Positions 27,484-37,151 of a DNA stretch of 64,000 nt are shown in pieces. The DNA is from SIG603 sp964370115 (GTDB lineage Bacteria > Bacillota > Clostridia > Oscillospirales > Acutalibacteraceae), in NCBI GenBank assembly GCA_964370115.1, contig CAYJIA010000004.1, positions 1-64,000 of the forward strand, in the 5' to 3' direction. The notes under the pieces are model-generated. The model made no database searches and had not been told where the DNA came from. It saw only the letters and a list, made by a program, of their open reading frames with translations. Position numbers and translations under genes: made by a program. Numbering within the stretch: position 1 is the first letter of the stretch; every line of letters starts with the position of its first letter.

Positions 27484-28533
27484 TTGACAGTTATACTGAT
27501 AATTATTGCTGTAATACTATTTGGTTTGATAGTTTTCGTTCACGAATTCGGACATTTTTTTACGGCAAAACTTTCTAAGATTAAAGTAAATGAGTTTGCA
27601 ATAGGCATGGGGCCTAAGATATTTACTTTTCAAGGTAAAGAGACTAAATATTCTTTAAGACTTTTGCCAATAGGTGGATACTGTGCGATGGAAGGCGAAG
27701 ACGCAGAAAGTGATGACAGCGGTGCCTTTGGCAGTAAACCAGTTTGGAAAAGAATGATAGTAATAGTGGCAGGTTCCATTATGAACTTACTTTTTGGCTT
27801 AGTGCTTATGCTCGTAGTAGTATCACAGCAAAATTTAATCGCAACTACCCAAATAGCACAGTTTGGCGAAAATGCACTTACCGAACAAGCAGGCCTTATG
27901 GTAGGTGATGAAATTAAAGCAATAGACGGCTATGCGGTGAACACTGACAGGGATTTATTTTTTGCCTTTGCAATGGCAGATCCAAACGCTGTTGACATTG
28001 ACTATATTAGAGACGGCACAAGATATACCATAGAAGATGCAAAACTCGGCGCACAAGAGATTGACGGAAGAACTTATGTTTCGATGGATTTTTACATCTT
28101 AGGCGAAGAGAAAACATTTACAAATGTAATTGAAAAAACCTTTGCAGACACTGTATCGGTTGTAAGAATGGTTATAGAAAGCCTTAGACAGCTGGTTACT
28201 GGTCAGCTTGGTTTTAACGATATTTCGGGGCCTGTAGGCCTTGCTCAGGCGGTAGGCGATGTGGCAGCTACCGGAAATGAACTAGGTTTTTTAGCAGGAC
28301 TTAACAATATCATGGTTATGATGGTTGTGATAAGTGTAAACCTTGGTATTTTTAATCTGCTACCTTTCCCAGCACTTGACGGAGGTCGTTTTGTGTTCCT
28401 CATTATAGAGGCTATAAGACGCAAACCAGTGCCGGCTAAATATGAGTCATATGTAAATATTGCAGGCTTTGCAATTTTAATTGGATTTATGTTGGTTGTA
28501 ACTTTCTCCGACGTTTTAAAAATTGTAATTTAA
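27484..28533 (+). CDS. rseP: Site-2 membrane metalloprotease (RseP/RasP type)
   Basis: Intramembrane zinc protease that releases regulators from the membrane. The 349-residue protein has HEFGH at 20-24 in the first span, a single PDZ domain at about 110-190 (ALTEQAGLMVGDEIKAIDG) and the third metal ligand in LPFPALDGGRFVFL (about 297-310). The start is TTG at 27484 behind AGGAGG. Target anti-sigma factors are not in the window. It lies between dxr and ispG, as is common in Firmicutes. Confidence 0.96.
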   Translation: MTVILIIIAVILFGLIVFVHEFGHFFTAKLSKIKVNEFAIGMGPKIFTFQGKETKYSLRLLPIGGYCAMEGEDAESDDSGAFGSKPVWKRMIVIVAGSIMNLLFGLVLMLVVVSQQNLIATTQIAQFGENALTEQAGLMVGDEIKAIDGYAVNTDRDLFFAFAMADPNAVDIDYIRDGTRYTIEDAKLGAQEIDGRTYVSMDFYILGEEKTFTNVIEKTFADTVSVVRMVIESLRQLVTGQLGFNDISGPVGLAQAVGDVAATGNELGFLAGLNNIMVMMVVISVNLGIFNLLPFPALDGGRFVFLIIEAIRRKPVPAKYESYVNIAGFAILIGFMLVVTFSDVLKIVI

Positions 28534-28546
28534 TAGGAGTATTAAA

Positions 28547-29605
28547 GTGGATAGTAAAATTATAAGGCGAAACAGCAAAAAAATTATGATAAAAGATGTA
28601 GCGGTAGGCGGGGACAGCGATATTACTGTCCAGTCTATGCTAAATTTCCCGTCTGAAGATATAGAAAACAATGTAAAGCAGGCGGTGGAGCTTCAAAATG
28701 CTGGATGCGAAATAGTGAGGGTGGCGATACCCAATATGGAAGCGGTACAGCTTATACCTAAAATTAAAGAAAAAATAACTATACCGCTCGTTGCAGATAT
28801 CCACTTTGATTATAGGCTTGCATTAGAATCTGTAGAGGCAGGCATAGACAAGGTTAGAATTAACCCGGGAAATATTGGAGACGATGACAGGGTACACGCA
28901 GTTGTAAAGGCCTGTGCGAGCAAGTCTATACCGATTAGAATAGGTGTAAATTCAGGCTCTGTTGAAAAACATATTTTGGAAAAATACGGTAAAGTTACAT
29001 CAGACGCTTTGTGTGATAGCGCGCTTTATCATGTTGCACTTTTAAATAAATTCGATTTTGACGATATTTTAATTTCTATCAAGTCATCAAATGTAGCTCA
29101 AATGATTACAGCATATGAAAAAATGGCTACACTTTGTGACTATCCACTTCATTTAGGTGTTACAGAGGCAGGAACAAAGCGCATGGGTATAGTAAAGTCC
29201 GCTATAGGAATAGGAAGCCTTTTACAAAAAGGCATAGGTGATACAATAAGAGTGTCGCTTACTGATAATCCTGTGGAAGAGATTTCTGCGGCAAAAGATA
29301 TTTTAAACGCCCTAGAACTTAGAGATGGGATAAAGTTTATTTCATGCCCTACTTGCGGCAGAACAAAAATAGATTTGATAGGCCTTGCAAAAAAGGTAGA
29401 AGATAAGTTAAGTCACTGTGAAAAAGACATCACAGTGGCGGTGATGGGTTGTGAAGTGACCGGCCCAGGTGAAGCAAAACACGCCGATATCGGTGTGGCT
29501 GGCGGAAAAGGCGTTGGACTTATTTTTAAGCACGGTGAAATAGTAAAAAAAGTGCTTGAAAATGAACTTTTAGATGCCTTGCTTTTGGAAGTTGAGAAAA
29601 TATAA
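28547..29605 (+). CDS. ispG: 4-hydroxy-3-methylbut-2-enyl diphosphate synthase
   Basis: Iron-sulfur enzyme of the MEP pathway that reduces MEcPP to HMBPP. The 352-residue single-barrel bacterial form has VQSMLNFPSEDIENN, VADIHFDYRLAL, RINPGNIG and the cluster ligands in ISCPTCGRTKIDL and VMGCEVTGPGEAKHAD. The start is GTG at 28547 behind TAGGAG. It is 13 nt after rseP and 11 nt before polC. Confidence 0.98.
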   Translation: MDSKIIRRNSKKIMIKDVAVGGDSDITVQSMLNFPSEDIENNVKQAVELQNAGCEIVRVAIPNMEAVQLIPKIKEKITIPLVADIHFDYRLALESVEAGIDKVRINPGNIGDDDRVHAVVKACASKSIPIRIGVNSGSVEKHILEKYGKVTSDALCDSALYHVALLNKFDFDDILISIKSSNVAQMITAYEKMATLCDYPLHLGVTEAGTKRMGIVKSAIGIGSLLQKGIGDTIRVSLTDNPVEEISAAKDILNALELRDGIKFISCPTCGRTKIDLIGLAKKVEDKLSHCEKDITVAVMGCEVTGPGEAKHADIGVAGGKGVGLIFKHGEIVKKVLENELLDALLLEVEKI

Positions 29606-29616
29606 GGAGTTTTTGT

Positions 29617-32600
29617 GTGATAAACCTTTCTGCAATAGTTAAAAAAGATATAAAAAAAGATAAATTTACAGATTTACTTTTAAATTCAAAAGTCGTGTCT
29701 TTAACAGTCGATAAGGACGCAGGTTCGATATGTTTAAAAGTGAGTTTTAACAGCTTTCTGCCTTATGAAGAACAAGTTAAGGCAGAGAGCTTTTTGCAAG
29801 ATGTTTTAGGTATTGCAAAGGTTAGCGTGGAACCTGTTTTTAATAAATCTGGATTTACAGGCGAGGCGATTGAAAGTGTTTGTAAAAAACTAAAAGAAGA
29901 AGACGCCAGTATTAACGGTATTTTTAAAGATGCTGTATATAGTATTGACGGCGAAAATGTAAGCATTGAGCTTTCTCATGGGGGAAGCGAACTTTTGGTA
30001 CATAAAAAAATTGACAAGAAAATAAAAGATTTGATAAAAAAATGGTTTGAACTTAATGTAAAAGTAGAGTTTTGCGGAAAGACGAGCATTAACTTTGGCG
30101 ATGCGACAAATATAGAAAAATTGCATCAAGAAGAGCAGAAGAAAATGCGTGAAAAACTTATAGAGAAAATGCAAATTGAAGAGAGCAGAATGCTTGAAAA
30201 AGCCGAGAGTAGAAAGATAAGCATAAGAGAAGGCGCGTCCCTAATGCCGCAAATTATAGAGTCTAGCATCAGGCAAATTTTTGGGGTTATATCAAAACCT
30301 AAGATTAAATCTATAGCAAATCTTGAAAGAGATGCAGGTAACGCCTATATATGGGGCGATATTTTTGATATCGAAACAAGGGAACTGAGGAATAAGAAAA
30401 AATTATTTGCAATTTACATAACAGATTATACGGACTCAATGCTTGTCAAATACATGGCAGAGCCTATACAATATAAAGCTTTTGAAAGCCTTAGCAAGGG
30501 CGACACCATTGTAGTAAAGGGCGACTTGGTGTTTGACAAATATGAAAGAGAAAATGTATTTATGATAAAAGCCGTTGCAAAGGCTTCAAAGGTTGAAGTC
30601 AGTGACACGGCAAGGGAGAAAAGGGTTGAGCTTCACGCTCACACAACAATGTCGGCGATGGATGCTATTATTCCAGTATCACAGCTTGTGGACAGGGCTG
30701 TTAAATGGGGACACAGGGCAATAGCAGTTACAGACCACGGCGTAGCACAGGCGTTTCCAGATGCAATGAATGCATGGCTTAAACTGCAAAAAAGTGATGT
30801 CGACTTTAAAATGATTTACGGCGTTGAAGCTTATTTTGTAAACGACTTAGTGCCTGCGTTTAAGGGTGAAGAAGAAAGAAGTCTTGACGGTGAATTTATT
30901 ATATTTGACCTTGAGACCACGGGGCTTAGTGCAAATAGTGAAAAAATTACAGAAATCGGTGCAGTAAAGCTTGTAAACGGTGAAATAGTAGATACCTTTG
31001 GAATGCTTGTAAATCCACAAAAGCCGATAAGTGCAAAAATTACAGAGATTACAGGCATTGACGATGCAATGGTAAAAGATGCACCGCTTGAAGACGAGGC
31101 ACTACAAAAATTTATGGAATTTTGTGGCGAAAAGGCGATTTTTGTCGCACATAACGCCGATTTTGATATGTCGTTTTTAAGGGCAGCTGCAAATAGGTGT
31201 AATATAGAAATTTCAGAAAACTACATTGACACCGTGACAGTGTGTCGCTCAATGTTTAAAGATATCAAAAACCACAAGCTAAACACAGTGGCGGCGTATT
31301 TAAAGCTTCCACCCTTTAACCACCATAGGGCGGTAGACGATGCTAAGGTTTTGGGGCAAATTTTCCAAAACATTATTATAAGACTTAAAGAAGACAGCAA
31401 AATTGAAAATGTATCACAAATGAACTCAGTTTTGGCAGGTGGCGACTATAAAAAACTTCGTTCTCACCACCAGATAATACTTGTCAAAAATCTTGTTGGA
31501 CTTAAAAATCTATACAAGATAATTTCGGCGAGTCATTTAAACTATTTTTACAAGACACCAAGGGTGCCAAAAAGCTTTCTTGATAGGCATAGAGAGGGTC
31601 TTATCCTAGGCTCTGCCTGTGAAGCTGGAGAACTTTTTAGGGCGATAATGCGTGGCGAGAGATTTAGCGACTTGTGTAAAATCGCAAAATACTATGATTA
31701 TCTCGAAATACAACCAATAGGCAACAATATGTTTATGGTCAAAAACGGAAGTTGCGATATAGATACATTAAGAGAGTACAACAAAACCGTAGTGAAAATT
31801 GGCGAAAAAATGGGTATACCTGTTGTTGCGACAGGCGACGTTCATTTTATGGATCCACATGAAGCAAAGTACAGAACAATACTCATGAACTCAAAAGGAT
31901 TCTCAGATGCTGAGGATCAAGCACCGCTCTACTTGAAAACTACTGAGGAAATGCTCGAGGAGTTTTCCTACCTTGGCACTAAAAAAGCCTATGAGGTTGT
32001 TGTTACAAACACGAATTTAATAGCCGACATGGTAGAGCCTGTAAGGCCTATTCCACCAGGCGTTTTCCCACCGCATATAGACGGAGCAGAGGAAGAACTA
32101 AATTCAATAACTTGGAAAAGAGCTAAAGAAATCTATGGTGAAGAGCTTCCAGAAATCGTTGATAAAAGGCTCAAAAAAGAGCTTGGCTCTATAAATAAGC
32201 ATGGCTTCTCGGTTCTTTATATGACAGCACAAAAACTTGTTGCCGACAGCGAAGCACACGGATATCTTGTGGGCTCAAGGGGTTCGGTAGGCTCGTCTTT
32301 TGTTGCGTATATCTCTGGTATCTCAGAGGTTAATCCAATAGAACCGCATTATATTTGTAAAAAATGCCAGCACAGCGAATTTTTCCTTAAAGGCGAGTTT
32401 GACTCAGGCTTTGACATGCCACCTAAGGATTGTCCGAACTGTAATGTCGAGATGACAAGAGACGGTCATACAATACCGTTTGAAACCTTCCTAGGCTTTG
32501 ACGGCGACAAAACTCCTGATATAGACCTTAACTTCTCTGGCGAATATCAAAGTAGCTCGCACAGATACACTGAGGAACTTTTTGGACGTGACAATGTGTT

Positions 32601-33951
32601 TAAAGCAGGAACGATTGCGACAGTCGCGGATAAAACCGCAATGGCATATGTTAGAAAATTTTCGGAAGAAAAAGATAAGGTGCTACACAGGGCAGAAGAA
32701 AGACGTCTTGCAATGGGCTGTACGGGAATAAAACGTACAACGGGACAACATCCAGGCGGAATGGTTGTCGTGCCAAAGGGCATGGAGATTTACGATTTCT
32801 GTCCAGTGCAAAGGCCTGCAAACGATCAAAAATCTGCAAATATTACAACCCACTTTGACTTCCACTCCATACATGACACTATTTGTAAACTTGACGAGCT
32901 CGGTCACGACGTTCCGACGATTTGCAAATATCTAGAAGACTATACGGGAATACCAATATCAAGTGTTCCTATGAGCGATAAAAAAGTTATGTCGCTGTTT
33001 TATTCTACCGAAGCACTTGGTGTAACGCCAGAAGATATAGGCTCGCAAACAGGAACATTTTCCCTTCCAGAACTTGGCACTGGCTTTGTAAGGCAAATGC
33101 TAGTAGAAACAAGGCCACAGACATTTAGTGACTTACTTCAAGTTTCTGGGCTTTCTCATGGAACAGACGTTTGGCTTGGAAATGCACAGGAGCTTATAAA
33201 GGCAGGAACCTGTACAATTTCGGAAGTTATAGGAACTAGGGATAATATTATGACCTACTTAATGCTAAAGGGCTTACAGCCCGGTATGGCGTTTAAGATA
33301 ATGGAAATTGTTAGAAAAGGCGGAGCGAAGAAGTTTTTGACTCAAGAGCACATTGCGTCTATGAAAGAAAATGACGTGCCACAGTGGTATATAGACTCCT
33401 GTTTTAAAATCAAATACATGTTCCCAAAAGCCCATGCTGCAGCGTATATGATAGGCGGTTTAAGGCTTGGTTGGTATAAGGTGTATAAACCAGTCGAGTA
33501 CTATGCCGCATACTTTACAGTTAGAAGTGACGACTTTGACGGTGCAACAGCGGTTAGAGGAATTGAGGCAGTACGCTCTAAAATGCGTGATATAGAAAAT
33601 AAAATGAAGGCAAAAGAGGCGAGTAATAAAGAGGAGGCGACCTATGGGTTCTTCCAAATAATAAATGAAATGCTTGCAAGGGGAGTTGAACTTTTACCAG
33701 TAAAACTTGAAAAATCTCATGCGACTAAGTTCTTGGTTGAAGATGGAAAGATTAGACTGCCGTTTTCATCACTTGCAGGGGTCGGAGAAAATGCAGCATT
33801 AAGCCTTTATGAAGTTGGAAAAGATGTGCATAAGTCAATTGAAGATTTAAGGATAACGGCAAAAATATCCTCTACTGTAATTACGGTATTGAAAGATGCA
33901 GGAGTGCTGTCACACCTGCCCGAAAGCGCACAAACAAGTCTGTTTGATTGA
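29617..33951 (+). CDS. polC: DNA polymerase III PolC-type alpha subunit
   Basis: The low-GC Gram-positive replicase, 1444 residues. Order: N-terminal domain, OB fold (about 215-335), PHP domain (from about 337, VELHAHTTMSAMDA), inserted DnaQ-type 3'-5' exonuclease (about 425-585, FDLETTGLSANSEKITEIGA), second PHP half, a zinc-binding insert (CKKCQHSE and CPNC, about 912-945), then the polymerase palm with PDIDLNFSGEYQ (about 967). The start is GTG at 29617 behind AAGGAG. It closes the pyrH-polC block; the his promoter begins 2 nt after its stop codon. Confidence 0.98.
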   Translation: MINLSAIVKKDIKKDKFTDLLLNSKVVSLTVDKDAGSICLKVSFNSFLPYEEQVKAESFLQDVLGIAKVSVEPVFNKSGFTGEAIESVCKKLKEEDASINGIFKDAVYSIDGENVSIELSHGGSELLVHKKIDKKIKDLIKKWFELNVKVEFCGKTSINFGDATNIEKLHQEEQKKMREKLIEKMQIEESRMLEKAESRKISIREGASLMPQIIESSIRQIFGVISKPKIKSIANLERDAGNAYIWGDIFDIETRELRNKKKLFAIYITDYTDSMLVKYMAEPIQYKAFESLSKGDTIVVKGDLVFDKYERENVFMIKAVAKASKVEVSDTAREKRVELHAHTTMSAMDAIIPVSQLVDRAVKWGHRAIAVTDHGVAQAFPDAMNAWLKLQKSDVDFKMIYGVEAYFVNDLVPAFKGEEERSLDGEFIIFDLETTGLSANSEKITEIGAVKLVNGEIVDTFGMLVNPQKPISAKITEITGIDDAMVKDAPLEDEALQKFMEFCGEKAIFVAHNADFDMSFLRAAANRCNIEISENYIDTVTVCRSMFKDIKNHKLNTVAAYLKLPPFNHHRAVDDAKVLGQIFQNIIIRLKEDSKIENVSQMNSVLAGGDYKKLRSHHQIILVKNLVGLKNLYKIISASHLNYFYKTPRVPKSFLDRHREGLILGSACEAGELFRAIMRGERFSDLCKIAKYYDYLEIQPIGNNMFMVKNGSCDIDTLREYNKTVVKIGEKMGIPVVATGDVHFMDPHEAKYRTILMNSKGFSDAEDQAPLYLKTTEEMLEEFSYLGTKKAYEVVVTNTNLIADMVEPVRPIPPGVFPPHIDGAEEELNSITWKRAKEIYGEELPEIVDKRLKKELGSINKHGFSVLYMTAQKLVADSEAHGYLVGSRGSVGSSFVAYISGISEVNPIEPHYICKKCQHSEFFLKGEFDSGFDMPPKDCPNCNVEMTRDGHTIPFETFLGFDGDKTPDIDLNFSGEYQSSSHRYTEELFGRDNVFKAGTIATVADKTAMAYVRKFSEEKDKVLHRAEERRLAMGCTGIKRTTGQHPGGMVVVPKGMEIYDFCPVQRPANDQKSANITTHFDFHSIHDTICKLDELGHDVPTICKYLEDYTGIPISSVPMSDKKVMSLFYSTEALGVTPEDIGSQTGTFSLPELGTGFVRQMLVETRPQTFSDLLQVSGLSHGTDVWLGNAQELIKAGTCTISEVIGTRDNIMTYLMLKGLQPGMAFKIMEIVRKGGAKKFLTQEHIASMKENDVPQWYIDSCFKIKYMFPKAHAAAYMIGGLRLGWYKVYKPVEYYAAYFTVRSDDFDGATAVRGIEAVRSKMRDIENKMKAKEASNKEEATYGFFQIINEMLARGVELLPVKLEKSHATKFLVEDGKIRLPFSSLAGVGENAALSLYEVGKDVHKSIEDLRITAKISSTVITVLKDAGVLSHLPESAQTSLFD

Positions 33952-33953
33952 TG

Positions 33954-33982
33954 TTGACAAATATCCTTTATTATGGTATCAT
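33954..33982 (+). promoter_or_regulatory. Promoter of the histidine operon
   Basis: TTGACA (33954-33959), 17-nt spacer, TATCAT (33977-33982). The leader to hisZ is only about 40 nt, so there is no room for a T-box or a His-codon leader peptide; control would be at initiation or from read-through. Confidence 0.75.
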
Positions 33983-34028
33983 AGTAACGCTTTAATAAGA
34001 TAAAGTAAAATTAATTGGGAGAATTTAG

Positions 34029-35231
34029 ATGAAAAAATTACATACTATAAGCCCAGAAGGCACTAAAGACATATTATTTTCCGAGTGCCTAAAAAGATCG
34101 GCTGTACAAAAAAAGATAAATAAAGTATACGAAAGCAGAGCTTTTAATGAAGTTGTAACTCCGGGTATTGAGTACTTTGACCTTTTCAGTGATGAAATAT
34201 CACAGGCTCAGATGTACACTACCACCGATAATAAAGGAAGACTTGTAGTCTTTAGACCCGATACAACTTTGCCAATAGCAAGGCTAACTGCGGCAAGACT
34301 TCAAAAATTTTCAAGACCAATAAGACTTTATTATAACCAAAATATTTACAGAAAAAGACCAGAACACTCCGGTAAAGGAATAGAAACAATACAGTCAGGT
34401 GTCGAAATTTTAGGAGCAGACGGTATTAGAAGTGATTTAGAGGTCATAAACACGGCTGTACAGGCAATCTCTTCTTGTGTTGATAATTTTAGAATAGAGC
34501 TAGGCCACGCAGGATTCTTTAAAAAAATTGCAGACGGATTTGGTGTGTCATATGATGTCAAAGAGCAAATTAGAGAAATTATAGAGAGTAAAAACTACGC
34601 TGCTTTAAATGACATTTTAGAAAATATTGAGAACTCACCGTATAAAGAGGCTATGGCAAAGCTTCCAAGACTTTTTGGCACAGAAGAAGTATTTGAAGTG
34701 GCTAGAAAATGCTGTCTAGATGATGAGACCAAAGAAACTTTAGAGTATATACACAAACTGTATAAAGCACTTTGTGAAATAGGATTAAAAGATAAAATAA
34801 TGCTAGACTTTGCACTTGTTCAAAGAAATGATTATTATACTGGGATAGTTTTTAGCGCATATATAGAAGGTGTAGGAGATGCCGTTTTAAATGGTGGAAG
34901 ATACAATAATTTATTTGATAAATTTAATATGAATATGCCAGCGGTAGGTTTTGCTCTTAATATTGATGAATTAACACTTGCAAACGGTGTTGAAGCTGTA
35001 AAAAAAGAAAGCGTTAAAGGGCTTATTTATGGTGAACTAGGCTATGAAAGCAAGGCGCAAATTCTTTTAAATGAGCTTACAAAAAATGGCGATAAATATG
35101 AGATTGCGTTATTTGATAGCATAGAGGAAAATATTAAATATGCAAAGAGCACTAAGATACAACAATTAATAATCGTTTCAGACAAAACAGTATATAAAAA
35201 TATTGGAGGTGATGATAATGAAGGCGCTTAG
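34029..35231 (+). CDS. hisZ: ATP phosphoribosyltransferase regulatory subunit
   Basis: A 400-residue paralogue of histidyl-tRNA synthetase that lacks synthetase function and activates short-form HisG. The class II core is recognisable: TPGIEYFDLFSDE, FRPDTTLPIARLTAARL, RLYYNQNIYRKRPEHSGKGIETIQSGVEILG and YTGIVFSAYIEGVGDAVLNGGRYNNL. Together with the 211-residue HisG next to it, this gives the hetero-octameric enzyme of the first histidine step. The end overlaps hisG by 14 nt, indicating coupled translation. Confidence 0.95.
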   Translation: MKKLHTISPEGTKDILFSECLKRSAVQKKINKVYESRAFNEVVTPGIEYFDLFSDEISQAQMYTTTDNKGRLVVFRPDTTLPIARLTAARLQKFSRPIRLYYNQNIYRKRPEHSGKGIETIQSGVEILGADGIRSDLEVINTAVQAISSCVDNFRIELGHAGFFKKIADGFGVSYDVKEQIREIIESKNYAALNDILENIENSPYKEAMAKLPRLFGTEEVFEVARKCCLDDETKETLEYIHKLYKALCEIGLKDKIMLDFALVQRNDYYTGIVFSAYIEGVGDAVLNGGRYNNLFDKFNMNMPAVGFALNIDELTLANGVEAVKKESVKGLIYGELGYESKAQILLNELTKNGDKYEIALFDSIEENIKYAKSTKIQQLIIVSDKTVYKNIGGDDNEGA

Positions 35232-35853
35232 AATTGCACTTACTAAAGGTAGGCTTGAAAAAGACACGATTAATCTATTTGAAACAGTCGGAATAGACTG
35301 CACTAGTGTTCGAGAAAAGGGAAGAAAGCTTATATTGCCAGTAAAAGACGGCAAAATTGAATTTGTCCTTGCAAAGGCCGCCGATGTTATCACCTATGTA
35401 GAAAACGGTGTTTGCGACTTAGGTGTTGTAGGAAAAGACACGATACTTGAAAATTCCAGTAGATTTTACGAGATTTTAGATTTAGGCTTTGGCAGATGCA
35501 AATTTGCCTTAGCTTGTAAAAAAGACACGGACTTTTACAAGGGATATAAAACAAAAACTCTTGCATCAAAATACCCAAATGTAACCAAAAGATATTTTGA
35601 GCAAAAGGATATGGACGTTAATATTATAAAAATTGAGGGCTCTGTAGAGCTAGCACCACTTTTAGGCCTCTCAGACGGAATAGTAGATATAGTTGAAACA
35701 GGAAGTACATTAAAGGAAAATGGGCTGGAAGTTAAAGAGTATATAGCTGATATTTCGGCAAGGCTTATAGCAAACTCTGCAAGTTTAAAGCTAAGAAAAA
35801 ATGAGATAGAAGAGCTGGCGGATATGCTTGAAGCTGGACTTAGAAAGGGGTAA
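35218..35853 (+). CDS. hisG: ATP phosphoribosyltransferase catalytic subunit, short form
   Basis: First committed enzyme of histidine synthesis, joining PRPP and ATP. The 211-residue form lacks the C-terminal regulatory domain of long HisG and so depends on HisZ. Motifs: RIALTKGRLEKDTINLF, VCDLGVVGKDTIL and the PRPP site DGIVDIVETGSTLKENGL. The start at 35218 is set by GGAGG at 35206-35210; an in-frame start at 35203 would precede that site. Confidence 0.97.
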   Translation: MKALRIALTKGRLEKDTINLFETVGIDCTSVREKGRKLILPVKDGKIEFVLAKAADVITYVENGVCDLGVVGKDTILENSSRFYEILDLGFGRCKFALACKKDTDFYKGYKTKTLASKYPNVTKRYFEQKDMDVNIIKIEGSVELAPLLGLSDGIVDIVETGSTLKENGLEVKEYIADISARLIANSASLKLRKNEIEELADMLEAGLRKG

Positions 35854-35858
35854 ATACT

Positions 35859-37151
35859 TTGATAAAGATAGTAAAGGGAGATAAAACATTCTGTAAGGAC
35901 TATGTAGCACAGTTAAAAAGCAGAATTGATGAAAATGATAAAAAGGTAGACGGCATAGTTTACGATATAATTAAAAATGTAAAAGAAAATGGCGATGAGG
36001 CTTTAAAAGAATACTCTTTAAAGTTTGACGGTTGGGTACCAGAGAAGATAGAGCTATCTAAAGAGGAAATAGCGGAAATTGCAAAAGAAAGTGATCCTAA
36101 ATTTATAGAAGCTTTAGAAAAAGCTGCGGCAAATATTGAAGACTTTCATAAAAGACAAAAACAGCAGTCTAGAATTGATACGGATAAAGAGGGTGTAATC
36201 TTAGGTCAAAAGGTTAGAGGGCTACACAGCGTAGGTGTTTATGTTCCTGGTGGAACAGCGACCTACCCATCGACTGTTTTGATGAATGTAATACCTGCAA
36301 AAATTGCAGAGGTAGGTGAAATTGTAATGGTGACACCGCCTGGTATGAACGGAAAACCCGATGCGGGTATTATGGCGGCTGCAATGGTAGCAGGAGTTGA
36401 CAGGGTGTTTTTAGTAGGTGGAGCGCAAGCAGTTGCGGGACTTGCCTATGGAACAAAGACTTTGCCTAAAGTAGATAAGATAGTAGGGCCTGGAAACATA
36501 TTTGTTGCAACGGCTAAAAAACAACTTTACGGAGTAGTTGATATAGACATGATAGCAGGTCCTAGCGAAGTGTTGATTATTGCAGATAAAAAAGCAAATC
36601 CTAAATATTTAGCTGCCGATTTAATGAGTCAAGCAGAGCACGATAAAATGGCGTCATCTGTGCTTATCACAGACAGTGAAGAGCTTGCTGTAAAAACAAA
36701 AGAAGAACTCATAAGACAAGTTAAAACTTTAAGTCGTAAGGATATAATAGAAGAGTCACTTGAAAACTTTGGAGCTATAATAGTTTGTGAAGACATGAAT
36801 CAAGCTGTAGAGTTTGCAAACGACTTTGCACCAGAACACTTAGAGGTCAGTTGTGAAAATCCTTTTGATTATTTAGGAAAACTACACAATGCAGGCTCAA
36901 TATTTTTAGGTGAGTATTCGCCAGAACCATTAGGAGATTATTTTGCAGGGCCAAACCATGTGTTACCGACAAACGGAACGGCAAGATTTTTCTCACCGCT
37001 TTCTGTGGACAGCTATTTAAAGAAGACTAGTTTTATCTATTATACAAAAGAGGCACTAAGCAAAGTGTCAGATGAGATTATACTGCTTGCAAAGACAGAG
37101 CAACTTACCGCTCACGCAAATTCTATAGAAGTGAGACAAGAAGATGTATAA
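35859..37151 (+). CDS. hisD: Histidinol dehydrogenase
   Basis: Zinc- and NAD-dependent enzyme for the last two steps of histidine synthesis. The 430 residues hold GVYVPGGTATYPSTVLMN, VGPGNIFVATAKKQLYG, IDMIAGPSEVLIIAD, the SQAEHDKMAS segment with metal and catalytic residues, and FAPEHLEV. The start is a TTG at 35859, eight bases after AAAGGGG. Its end overlaps hisC by 8 nt. Confidence 0.97.
   Translation: MIKIVKGDKTFCKDYVAQLKSRIDENDKKVDGIVYDIIKNVKENGDEALKEYSLKFDGWVPEKIELSKEEIAEIAKESDPKFIEALEKAAANIEDFHKRQKQQSRIDTDKEGVILGQKVRGLHSVGVYVPGGTATYPSTVLMNVIPAKIAEVGEIVMVTPPGMNGKPDAGIMAAAMVAGVDRVFLVGGAQAVAGLAYGTKTLPKVDKIVGPGNIFVATAKKQLYGVVDIDMIAGPSEVLIIADKKANPKYLAADLMSQAEHDKMASSVLITDSEELAVKTKEELIRQVKTLSRKDIIEESLENFGAIIVCEDMNQAVEFANDFAPEHLEVSCENPFDYLGKLHNAGSIFLGEYSPEPLGDYFAGPNHVLPTNGTARFFSPLSVDSYLKKTSFIYYTKEALSKVSDEIILLAKTEQLTAHANSIEVRQEDV

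Noticed and set aside
33952..34028. T-box or histidine leader peptide ahead of the his operon
   Set aside because: The leader after the promoter is only about 40 nt and holds no His codons or T-box sequence.
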